DNA from: Escherichia ruysiae
Lineage (GTDB): Bacteria; Pseudomonadota; Gammaproteobacteria; Enterobacterales; Enterobacteriaceae
Assembly: GCF_902498915.1 (NCBI RefSeq)
Contig: NZ_CABVLQ010000001.1
Reading direction: 5' to 3' (one strand)
DNA length: 64,000 nucleotides
Made by a program: the position numbers and the translations under genes. Under the pieces are notes generated by a model. The model was not told where the DNA came from. It saw only the letters and a program-made list of their open reading frames with translations, and did no database searches. Position 1 is the stretch's first letter, and every line of letters starts with the position of its first letter. This document shows positions 45,278 through 52,770 of this stretch, piece by piece.

Positions 45278-46036
45278 TTACATTTTATATCCCAGCGATA
45301 ACGTTGTTCGGCGATCGGTATGTTCTGGAGCCGATTCAGGCGGTTCAGAGTTCCATGTAACGTTGTACGCCACCTTCAGACCGAAATGTTCATTAATAGC
45401 CACATTTAACGCGCTTTCCGAGTTCAGTGTCGTATCTTCTGCGCCAAAGATGGAAACGCCCTGGGTAATTTTCGCGTTGTCGGTCAACTGCCACGCGTAA
45501 GCCCCTGAAGCATAACCCAGCGGCTGGGTTTTACTAGAATTGTCGGTATATTTGTCGTAACGCACGCCAGGACCGAATTCAAAGCGGAAGCTGTGTACCG
45601 GGCCATTCAAAAACTGGCGACCATAACCCGCAGTCAACACATCGCGTTCGCGATAACCGTTATAGCGGTCTGTCAGCCAGCTTGCCTGACCAAATAAATA
45701 GTCATAGTCAGTTAAATTAAAACGGCTACGCCCGCCCGCCGCATATTTTTCCGAAGAACGCTCATCGTTAGAAGAAGTATTACTGGCATTCCCCCACAGC
45801 GACCAGGCAGTAGAATGCCCATACCAGGTCATAGTGGTATCAGCCGTTAGTGAAGAACTTTTCGTGTTACCTGATTGTGCAAGGTAGCCTGCATTCAGAT
45901 TACCTTCAAAAGGTTTTTTGGCGCTGGCAGGATCGTCCATGACAGTAAAAACGGAATCATCGGCAGCTGCATTCAGAGACGCAAACATACCCCCCGCCAA
46001 CATAACGATGGCAGGAACTGTCTTCAAAAGCTTCAT
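45278..46036 (-). CDS. ydiY: YdiY, DUF481 outer-membrane protein
   Basis: 252-residue protein with a Sec signal peptide (MKLLKTVPAIVMLAGGMFASLNAAA, cut near 25) and a DUF481 domain rich in alternating beta strands (AGYLAQSGNTKSSSLTADTTMTW to LSLGYKM), ending in Met after aromatic and glycine residues, as in outer-membrane barrels. Acid-inducible in E. coli by report. It stands alone, convergent with yniD. No substrate known. Confidence 0.85.
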   Translation of the reverse strand: MKLLKTVPAIVMLAGGMFASLNAAADDSVFTVMDDPASAKKPFEGNLNAGYLAQSGNTKSSSLTADTTMTWYGHSTAWSLWGNASNTSSNDERSSEKYAAGGRSRFNLTDYDYLFGQASWLTDRYNGYRERDVLTAGYGRQFLNGPVHSFRFEFGPGVRYDKYTDNSSKTQPLGYASGAYAWQLTDNAKITQGVSIFGAEDTTLNSESALNVAINEHFGLKVAYNVTWNSEPPESAPEHTDRRTTLSLGYKM

Positions 46037-46322
46037 TTATTAAAAGTCCGTACAACAAAAAAAGAGACCATCGCGGTCCCGGAAACTTTCTTAAGGATCA
46101 AAGAGTAGCGTCCCTGGAAAGGTGACAAATTATAAAAAGGAGTGAAAAACTTAGCAACGACTTCTTATTTCATTTTTTGAATAAGCACATTATGAAAACA
46201 AATATTTATTTATATATCTTCATCTTATTAATTTCATATAAATATCCAATAAATCATATTGTTAATTTCTTCACTTTCCACTGATTCAGTGCCAGACTGA
46301 AATCAGCCTATAGGAGGAAATG

Positions 46323-47255
46323 ATGGTACGTATCTATACGTTGACACTTGCGCCCTCTCTCGATAGCGCAACAATTACCCCGCAAATTTACCCCGAAGGA
46401 AAACTGCGTTGTACCGCACCGGTGTTCGAGCCCGGTGGCGGCGGTATTAACGTCGCCCGCGCCATTGCCCACCTTGGTGGGAGCGCCACGGCAATCTTCC
46501 CGGCTGGCGGAGCGACTGGCGAACATCTGGTTTCACTGCTGTCTGATGAAAATGTCCCGGTTGCGACTGTCGAAGCAAAAGACTGGACCCGCCAGAATCT
46601 GCACGTACATGTGGAGTCTACAGGTGAACAGTACCGATTTGTCATGCCTGGCGCGACATTAAGTGACGATGAATTTCGTCAACTTGAAGAGCAAGTTCTG
46701 GAAATTGAATCTGGAGCCATTCTGGTCATAAGCGGAAGCCTGCCCCCAGGTGTGAAGCTGGAAAAATTAACTCAGCTTATTTCAGCTGCGCAAAGACAAG
46801 GGATTCGCTGCATCGTCGACAGTTCTGGCGAGGCTTTAAGTGCAGCCCTGGCCATTGGCAACATTGAACTGGTTAAACCTAACCAGAAAGAGCTAAGCGC
46901 ACTGGTTAACCGCGAACTCACCCAGCCTGATGATGTACGCAAAGCCGCGCAGGAAATCGTTAATAGCGGCAAGGCCAAACGGGTTGTCGTTTCCCTTGGC
47001 CCGCAGGGCGCGCTGGGGGTGGACAGCGAAAACTGCATTCAGGTTGTGCCACCACCGGTGAAAAGCCAGAGTACCGTCGGTGCAGGTGACAGCATGGTCG
47101 GCGCGATGACGCTGAAGCTGGCAGAAAATGCCTCTCTTGCAGAGATGGTTCGTTTTGGGGTCGCTGCGGGCAGCGCCGCCACGCTCAATCAAGGAACTCG
47201 TCTGTGCTCCCATGACAATACGCAAAAAATTTACGCTTACCTTTCCCACTTATAG
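46323..47255 (+). CDS. pfkB: 6-phosphofructokinase II
   Basis: 310-residue minor phosphofructokinase of the ribokinase/PfkB family. Sugar-binding block GGGGINVARAIAHLGG, and the ATP/catalytic signature STVGAGDSMVGAMTLKL with the catalytic Asp in GAGDS (near 256). The ATG at 46323 is preferred to the adjacent in-frame ATG at 46320 because of its spacing from AGGAGG. The C-terminus ends YLSHL, one residue longer than K-12 as remembered. Confidence 0.96.
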   Translation: MVRIYTLTLAPSLDSATITPQIYPEGKLRCTAPVFEPGGGGINVARAIAHLGGSATAIFPAGGATGEHLVSLLSDENVPVATVEAKDWTRQNLHVHVESTGEQYRFVMPGATLSDDEFRQLEEQVLEIESGAILVISGSLPPGVKLEKLTQLISAAQRQGIRCIVDSSGEALSAALAIGNIELVKPNQKELSALVNRELTQPDDVRKAAQEIVNSGKAKRVVVSLGPQGALGVDSENCIQVVPPPVKSQSTVGAGDSMVGAMTLKLAENASLAEMVRFGVAAGSAATLNQGTRLCSHDNTQKIYAYLSHL

Positions 47256-47353
47256 AGATATTCCCCCAATCATTGGGGGAATCACCATAAACCTGTCGAC
47301 AACGCGTTTCTCCGACTATGCTAAAAAATCACGTGATAACAAAGAGGTGAATT

Positions 47354-47644
47354 ATGGCTGGTGGCGATCTTGTCCGTTATGTCATTACTGTCATGTTGCA
47401 TGAAGACACATTAACTGAAATTAATGAGTTAAATAACTTTCTGACACGCGACGGTTTTTTACTGACCATGACGGATGATGACGGAAATATCCATGAGCTG
47501 GGAACGAACACCTTTGGGCTTATCAGTACTCAAAGTGAAGATGAAATAAGAGAGCTGGTTGCCGCACTCACCCAAAGCGCCACAGGCAAAGACCCAGAGA
47601 TCATAATCACCACCTGGGAGGACTGGCATAGCAACAGAAAATAA
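47354..47644 (+). CDS. ydiZ: YdiZ, small protein of unknown function
   Basis: 96-residue cytosolic protein (MAGGDLVRYVITVMLHEDTL). It has an N-terminal beta strand, an acidic middle (MTDDDGNIHELG) and an ITTWEDW end. No signal, no membrane segment and no family I can name. AGAGGTGA precedes the ATG. It follows pfkB by 98 bases, across an imperfect hairpin (TTCCCCCAATCATTGGGGGAA). Confidence 0.83.
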   Translation: MAGGDLVRYVITVMLHEDTLTEINELNNFLTRDGFLLTMTDDDGNIHELGTNTFGLISTQSEDEIRELVAALTQSATGKDPEIIITTWEDWHSNRK

Positions 47645-47749
47645 ATGGTTTTTGGGCAATAATCAGTCTGTGGTGTGCGTTAGCTCGTGTTTTTGCACCG
47701 CATTCCTGCGCTAACCTTATGATCTGGCAGACAACATGGGAGAGACATC

Positions 47750-48610
47750 ATGTGGCAGGCAATCAGTCGTCTTTTGAGCGAGCAGTTAGGTGAAGGCGAA
47801 ATCGAACTGCGTAATGAACTGCCTGGCGGAGAAGTCCATGCCGCATGGCATTTACGCTACGCAGGACGTGACTTTTTCGTCAAATGTGATGAAAGGGAAC
47901 TGCTTTCCGGTTTTACCGCCGAAGCCGACCAGCTGGAATTACTGTCGCGCAGTAAAACGGTCAGCGTGCCTAAAGTATGGGCTGTTGGCGCTGACCGCGA
48001 CTACAGTTTTTTGGTGATGGACTATCTCCCGCCCCGCCCGTTGGATGCACATAACGCATTTATTTTAGGACAGCAAATTGCGCACCTGCATCAATGGAGT
48101 GACCAGCCGCAATTTGGCCTCGATTTCGATAACGCACTTTCCACTACTCCACAACCCAATACCTGGCAACGTCGCTGGTCAACGTTCTTTGCTGAACAAC
48201 GTATTGGCTGGCAACTGGAACTGGCAGCAGAAAAAGGGATCGCCTTCGGCAATATCGACTCCATCGTCGAGCATATTAAGCAACGCCTGAGCTCTCATCA
48301 GCCACAGCCATCACTGTTACACGGCGATTTATGGTCTGGAAACTGCGCTCTGGGCCCGGAGGGGCCGTATATATTCGACCCTGCTTGTTACTGGGGCGAC
48401 AGAGAGTGCGATCTGGCGATGTTGCCACTGCATACCGAACAGCCGCCACAAATCTATGACGGCTATCAGTCCGTTTCACCGCTACCGGCAGATTTCCTCG
48501 AACGTCAACCAATTTACCAACTCTACACGTTGCTTAACCGTGCAAGGTTGTTTGGCGGGCAGCATTTGGTTATTGCCCAGCAGTCTCTGGATAGATTGTT
48601 AGCTGCGTGA
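47750..48610 (+). CDS. yniA: Fructosamine-3-kinase-like YniA
   Basis: 286-residue kinase of the fructosamine/ketosamine-3-kinase family, which phosphorylates sugar-amine adducts on glycated proteins or small molecules so that they break down. The APH-like fold shows the catalytic loop LLHGDLWSGN and metal-binding block DPACYWGDRECDLAM. Substrate not certain; a bacterial homologue acts on ribulosamines. Ends at a small terminator hairpin. Confidence 0.88.
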   Translation: MWQAISRLLSEQLGEGEIELRNELPGGEVHAAWHLRYAGRDFFVKCDERELLSGFTAEADQLELLSRSKTVSVPKVWAVGADRDYSFLVMDYLPPRPLDAHNAFILGQQIAHLHQWSDQPQFGLDFDNALSTTPQPNTWQRRWSTFFAEQRIGWQLELAAEKGIAFGNIDSIVEHIKQRLSSHQPQPSLLHGDLWSGNCALGPEGPYIFDPACYWGDRECDLAMLPLHTEQPPQIYDGYQSVSPLPADFLERQPIYQLYTLLNRARLFGGQHLVIAQQSLDRLLAA

Positions 48611-48629
48611 TGTGGATTGATGATAATGG

Positions 48630-48651
48630 CCGCTCCATGCGGCCTTTTACT
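48630..48651. terminator. yniA terminator (yniB convergent)
   Basis: GGCCGC, loop TCCAT, GCGGCC followed by TTTTAC, between the convergent stops of yniA and yniB. Confidence 0.7.
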
Positions 48652-49187
48652 TAAATAAATCCAAGCAAAGAAAAGAACACATACCCCACAGCAATACAAA
48701 TTACCGGCAGAATATAGAGTGAGAAAATCTGTAAGAAAATAGTATGGTGTGGCACCACAATGCGTGACTCAATCTGCTCACGCGTTAACCCCTCTTCCCC
48801 TTTAGCCTTCTCCAGAATGAGTTGATCCTCAACACCTTCGCGCAAAAAGCGCGCCTGGCGGCTCATACGGGCACCAGAGTCTTGCAGTGCAAGCCCCACA
48901 AATATCAGGATGAAAATCACCCAAAACATAACGTTCACGCCACCATTAAAATTGGGCGTCGGTGAGTTGTACCAGAACAGATTCAGAAAAGGCGTATTCG
49001 CCTGCATCATATCGATCATGACATGCGCAAAGTCGAGCATTACAGCATTGATACCTTCCTGGGATTCTTGCCGGACATTCATAAACTTCAGCAAGGAAAT
49101 TAACGTGGAAACAAGTGTCGGTATAAAAATCACCCAACCCAAAATCCTTTTCAAAACAGCAATGCGTCCAGCTTGTTGATACGTCAT
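48651..49187 (-). CDS. yniB: YniB, inner-membrane protein
   Basis: 178-residue protein with three clear hydrophobic helices (about 12-33, 83-101 and 148-175) and a charged stretch between the second and third (about 103-140). Family YniB; no catalytic motif and no known role. Start ATG at 49187 with AAGGAGAAC before it. Divergent from hxpB. Confidence 0.85.
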   Translation of the reverse strand: MTYQQAGRIAVLKRILGWVIFIPTLVSTLISLLKFMNVRQESQEGINAVMLDFAHVMIDMMQANTPFLNLFWYNSPTPNFNGGVNVMFWVIFILIFVGLALQDSGARMSRQARFLREGVEDQLILEKAKGEEGLTREQIESRIVVPHHTIFLQIFSLYILPVICIAVGYVFFSLLGFI

Positions 49188-49333
49188 GAGTTCTCCTTGA
49201 TTAAGACGCGTCGTTTCAATTAGTTTACCTGTAGATATCTGTTTTCGCCCATTCTTTAAAGGCGATATGATAGGCGCTTAATCATAAGCACTGCTTAATA
49301 CCTTACACATAATGCTCTAAAGGAGAGGTTGTA

Positions 49334-50002
49334 ATGTCAACCCCGCGTCAGATTCTTGCTGCAATTTTCGATATGGATGGATTACTTATCGACTCAGAAC
49401 CTTTATGGGATCGAGCCGAACTGGATGTGATGGCAAGCCTGGGGGTAGATATCTCCCGTCGTAACGAGCTACCGGACACCTTAGGTTTACGCATCGATAT
49501 GGTGGTTGATCTGTGGTATGCCCGGCAACCGTGGAATGGGCCGAGTCGCCAGGAGGTAGTTGAACGGGTTATTGCCCGTGCCATTTCACTGGTTGAAGAG
49601 ACGCGACCATTACTGCCTGGTGTGCGTGAGGCCGTTGCGCTATGCAAAGAACAAGGATTATTGGTAGGTCTGGCCTCCGCGTCACCTTTGCATATGCTGG
49701 AAAAAGTGCTGACCATGTTTGACTTACGTGACAGTTTCGATGCCCTCGCCTCCGCCGAAAAGCTGCCTTACAGCAAGCCGCATCCACAAGTGTATCTCGA
49801 CTGTGCAGCAAAACTGGGCGTTGATCCTCTCGCCTGCGTGGCGCTGGAAGACTCTGTAAACGGCATGATCGCCTCTAAAGCGGCACGTATGCGTTCTATC
49901 GTCGTCCCCGCGCCCGAAGCGCAAAATGATCCCCGTTTTGTGTTGGCGAACGTAAAACTTTCCTCTCTCACCGAATTGACCGCGACCGACCTCCTCGGCT
50001 AA
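49334..50002 (+). CDS. hxpB: Hexitol/sugar phosphatase HxpB (YniC)
   Basis: 222-residue HAD-superfamily phosphatase of subfamily IA. Motif I is FDMDGLLIDSEPLW (nucleophile Asp14, acid Asp16), motif II is LASASPLHM, motif III the KPHPQVYL Lys, and motif IV LEDSVNGM. In E. coli it hydrolyses 2-deoxyglucose-6-phosphate, mannitol-1-phosphate and sorbitol-6-phosphate. Followed by a hairpin (GGGCAGTgccataACTGCCC, 50010-50029). Confidence 0.93.
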   Translation: MSTPRQILAAIFDMDGLLIDSEPLWDRAELDVMASLGVDISRRNELPDTLGLRIDMVVDLWYARQPWNGPSRQEVVERVIARAISLVEETRPLLPGVREAVALCKEQGLLVGLASASPLHMLEKVLTMFDLRDSFDALASAEKLPYSKPHPQVYLDCAAKLGVDPLACVALEDSVNGMIASKAARMRSIVVPAPEAQNDPRFVLANVKLSSLTELTATDLLG

Positions 50003-50112
50003 TAAAATCGGGCAGTGCCATAACTGCCCCTGGCTTTTTATCTGAATTTTTATTCAACTGGCGGATTTATCATCATTTTGTGATAAAGAGTTACACCGTC
50101 ACCACTTCCGCG

Positions 50113-50148
50113 CACTGTATAAAAATCCTATACTGTACGTATCGACAG
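50113..50148. promoter_or_regulatory. LexA boxes of ydjM
   Basis: CTGTACGTATCGACAG (50133-50148) is a CTG-N10-CAG palindrome of LexA type, 17 bases before the ydjM start. A weaker CTGTATAAAAATCCTATA lies at 50115. LexA control of ydjM is established in E. coli. Confidence 0.85.
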
Positions 50149-50164
50149 TTTAGTGAGTTTTATC

Positions 50165-50755
50165 ATGACGGCGGAAGGTCACCTTCTCTTTTCTATTGCT
50201 TGTGCGGTATTTGCCAAAAATGCCGAGCTGACGCCCGTGCTGGCACAGGGTGACTGGTGGCATATTGTCCCTTCCGCGATCTTAACGTGTCTGTTACCGG
50301 ACATCGACCACCCAAAATCATTTCTTGGGCAGCGATTAAGGTGGATATCAAAACCCATTGCCCGCGCATTTGGACACCGTGGATTTACCCACAGTTTGCT
50401 GGCTGTATTTGCCCTGCTGGCAACCTTTTATCTCAAGGTGCCGGAAAGCTGGTTTATTCCGGCTGATGCACTGCAAGGTATGGTGCTGGGTTATTTGAGT
50501 CATATTCTTGCCGATATGCTGACACCGGCTGGTGTTCCCCTGCTCTGGCCGTGTCGCTGGCGCTTTCGCCTGCCAATTCTGGTGCCACAAAAGGGCAATC
50601 AGCTGGAACGTTTTCTCTGCATGGCATTATTTGTCTGGTCGGTGTGGATGCCCCATTCTCTGCCTGAAAACAGCGCGGTTCGTTGGTCATCGCAAATGAT
50701 CAATACCTTGCAGATCCAGTTTCATCGCCTTATTAAGCACCAGGTTGAATACTAA
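50165..50755 (+). CDS. ydjM: YdjM, SOS-induced membrane hydrolase-like protein
   Basis: 196-residue inner-membrane protein of the YdjM/LexA-regulated metal-dependent hydrolase family (DUF457). Three to four helices (about 55-75, 77-115, 158-175). Conserved metal-type residues: LLPDIDHPKS, GHRGFTHSLLA and GYLSHILADMLTPAGVPLLWP. Start at 50165 (MTAEGHLLF), taken over an ATG 12 bases upstream that overlaps the LexA-proximal region. Biochemical role unknown. Confidence 0.88.
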   Translation: MTAEGHLLFSIACAVFAKNAELTPVLAQGDWWHIVPSAILTCLLPDIDHPKSFLGQRLRWISKPIARAFGHRGFTHSLLAVFALLATFYLKVPESWFIPADALQGMVLGYLSHILADMLTPAGVPLLWPCRWRFRLPILVPQKGNQLERFLCMALFVWSVWMPHSLPENSAVRWSSQMINTLQIQFHRLIKHQVEY

Positions 50756-50887
50756 AAAGGCAAAAATCACCTTTCTGGAATAAGCAATTCCATTTGAATA
50801 TAAGAGCCAGCTCACAGTTCTGTTAATCTTGCGCCAACACTATGACTGTTACACAGTGATAGAAATAATAAGATCAGGAGAACGGGG

Positions 50888-52279
50888 ATGAACTTTCCAT
50901 TAATTGCGAACATCGTAGTGTTCGTTGTTCTGCTGTTTGTGCTGGCTCAGGCCCGCCACAAACAGTGGAGTCTGGCAAAAAAAGTGCTGGTGGGTCTGGT
51001 GATGGGCGTGGTCTTTGGCCTTGCTCTGCATACCATTTATGGTTCTGACAGCCAGGTACTTAAAGATTCTGTACAGTGGTTTAACATTGTCGGTAACGGC
51101 TATGTTCAGCTACTGCAAATGATCGTTATGCCGTTAGTATTCGCCTCTATTCTGAGCGCGGTTGCTCGCCTGCATAACGCATCTCAGTTAGGAAAAATCA
51201 GTTTTCTGACCATCGGTACGCTGCTGTTTACCACGCTGATTGCGGCGCTGGTCGGTGTGCTGGTGACTAACCTGTTTGGTCTGACTGCTGAAGGTCTGGT
51301 TCAGGGTGGCGCTGAGACTGCTCGCCTGAACGCTATTGAAAGCAACTATGTCGGTAAAGTCGCAGATTTAAGTGTTCCGCAACTCATTCTGTCTTTTATC
51401 CCGAAAAATCCGTTTGCCGATCTGACCGGTGCGAATCCGACATCAATTATCAGCGTGGTAATTTTTGCGGCATTCCTGGGTGTAGCTGCGCTGAAACTGC
51501 TGAAAGATGATGCGCCGAAAGGTGAACGCGTCTTAACAGCTATCGACACACTGCAAAGCTGGGTGATGAAACTGGTTCGCCTGGTCATGCAACTCACCCC
51601 TTACGGCGTGCTTGCGCTGATGACCAAAGTGGTTGCCGGTTCCAACCTGCAAGACATCATTAAGCTGGGTAGCTTCGTTGTCGCGTCCTACCTGGGTCTT
51701 ATCATTATGTTTGCGGTGCATGGCATTCTGCTGGGTATTAATGGCGTCAGCCCGCTGAAATACTTCCGCAAAGTGTGGCCGGTGCTGACATTTGCTTTCA
51801 CCAGCCGTTCCAGTGCTGCGTCTATTCCACTGAACGTTGAAGCACAAACGCGTCGTCTGGGTGTTCCTGAATCTATCGCCAGTTTTGCCGCCTCTTTCGG
51901 GGCGACCATTGGTCAAAACGGCTGTGCCGGGTTGTATCCGGCAATGCTGGCCGTAATGGTAGCGCCAACGGTGGGTATTAACCCGCTGGATCCGATGTGG
52001 ATTGCAACTTTGGTCGGTATTGTTACCGTCAGTTCTGCCGGTGTTGCAGGTGTTGGTGGTGGTGCGACATTCGCCGCGTTGATTGTTCTGCCAGCGATGG
52101 GCTTGCCGGTAACGCTGGTGGCTTTGTTAATCTCCGTTGAACCGCTTATCGATATGGGTCGAACTGCATTGAACGTGAGCGGCTCAATGACCGCAGGTAC
52201 GCTGACCAGCCAGTGGCTTAAGCAAACCGATAAGTCCATTCTGGACAGCGAAGACGACGCCGAACTGGCACACCGTTAA
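50888..52279 (+). CDS. tcyP: L-cystine:H+ symporter TcyP
   Basis: 463-residue carrier of the dicarboxylate/amino acid:cation symporter (DAACS) family, formerly YdjN, for cystine uptake when sulfur is short. Eight helices and two hairpin loops; recognisable blocks are FTSRSSAASIPLNVEAQ and GQNGCAGLYPAMLAVMVAP. CysB controls it in K-12; no site was assigned here. Ribosome site GGAGAACGGGG precedes the ATG. Confidence 0.94.
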   Translation: MNFPLIANIVVFVVLLFVLAQARHKQWSLAKKVLVGLVMGVVFGLALHTIYGSDSQVLKDSVQWFNIVGNGYVQLLQMIVMPLVFASILSAVARLHNASQLGKISFLTIGTLLFTTLIAALVGVLVTNLFGLTAEGLVQGGAETARLNAIESNYVGKVADLSVPQLILSFIPKNPFADLTGANPTSIISVVIFAAFLGVAALKLLKDDAPKGERVLTAIDTLQSWVMKLVRLVMQLTPYGVLALMTKVVAGSNLQDIIKLGSFVVASYLGLIIMFAVHGILLGINGVSPLKYFRKVWPVLTFAFTSRSSAASIPLNVEAQTRRLGVPESIASFAASFGATIGQNGCAGLYPAMLAVMVAPTVGINPLDPMWIATLVGIVTVSSAGVAGVGGGATFAALIVLPAMGLPVTLVALLISVEPLIDMGRTALNVSGSMTAGTLTSQWLKQTDKSILDSEDDAELAHR

Positions 52280-52297
52280 TCCTGGTTTATAACGCAA

Positions 52298-52322
52298 AAC
52301 GCCTGTCCTTCGACAGGCGTTT
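52298..52322. terminator. Bidirectional terminator between tcyP and cedA
   Basis: AACGCCTGTC, loop CTTC, GACAGGCGTT followed by TATTTATT; placed between convergent stops, so it can serve both genes. K-12 has ydjO in this interval; here only about 45 bases remain. Confidence 0.8.
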
Positions 52323-52324
52323 AT

Positions 52325-52567
52325 TTATTCTTCGATCTCATTTTCCTGGCGCACCTGATTAGCCCAACGCTGAGCCGACTCCGGCACATTAAACGCAGGT
52401 GAGCGCAAGAATGATTCCCCAACCAGCACAAACGCAACATATTTGCCACGCAGCATCCAGACATCGCGAAACGAATCCATCTTAATCGCATGTTCTGGCG
52501 GCGCAGGTTCCGTGCGAGGAACATAGCTAATAATCGGGCGGTTTTGCTGACGTAGCGGTTTCTTCAT
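52325..52567 (-). CDS. cedA: CedA, cell division activator / RNA polymerase-binding protein
   Basis: 80-residue protein. CedA rescued the division defect of a dnaA(cos) mutant, and later work found it on RNA polymerase. It has a flexible basic N-terminus (MKKPLRQQNRP) and a three-strand sheet with one helix (VWMLRGKYVAFVLVGESFLRSP, then ESAQRWANQVRQENE). Start at 52567, since the in-frame ATG 21 bases earlier adds residues not seen in the family. Confidence 0.9.
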   Translation of the reverse strand: MKKPLRQQNRPIISYVPRTEPAPPEHAIKMDSFRDVWMLRGKYVAFVLVGESFLRSPAFNVPESAQRWANQVRQENEIEE

Positions 52568-52703
52568 TACTGGCTTCACTAAACGCATATTAAAAATCAG
52601 AAAAATTGTAGTTTAGCTGATTTACCCCCCGTCCGTCCTGCTTTGCGTATATTCCCGAATACCTTCTCTGGCACCGCTTCCAGAGCGAGATCACCCTGAT
52701 GGT

Positions 52704-52710
52704 CTATAGT
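52704..52710 (+). promoter_or_regulatory. katE sigma-S type -10 element
   Basis: CTATAGT, 60 bases before the katE ATG, has the C-preceded -10 favoured by sigma-S. KatE is a classic RpoS-dependent gene, with a transcription start reported about 54 bases upstream of the ATG. Confidence 0.6.
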
Positions 52711-52770
52711 TAGAGGGTTTTTTGACCAAAACAGCGGCCCTTTCAGTAATGAATTAAGGAGACGAGTTCA

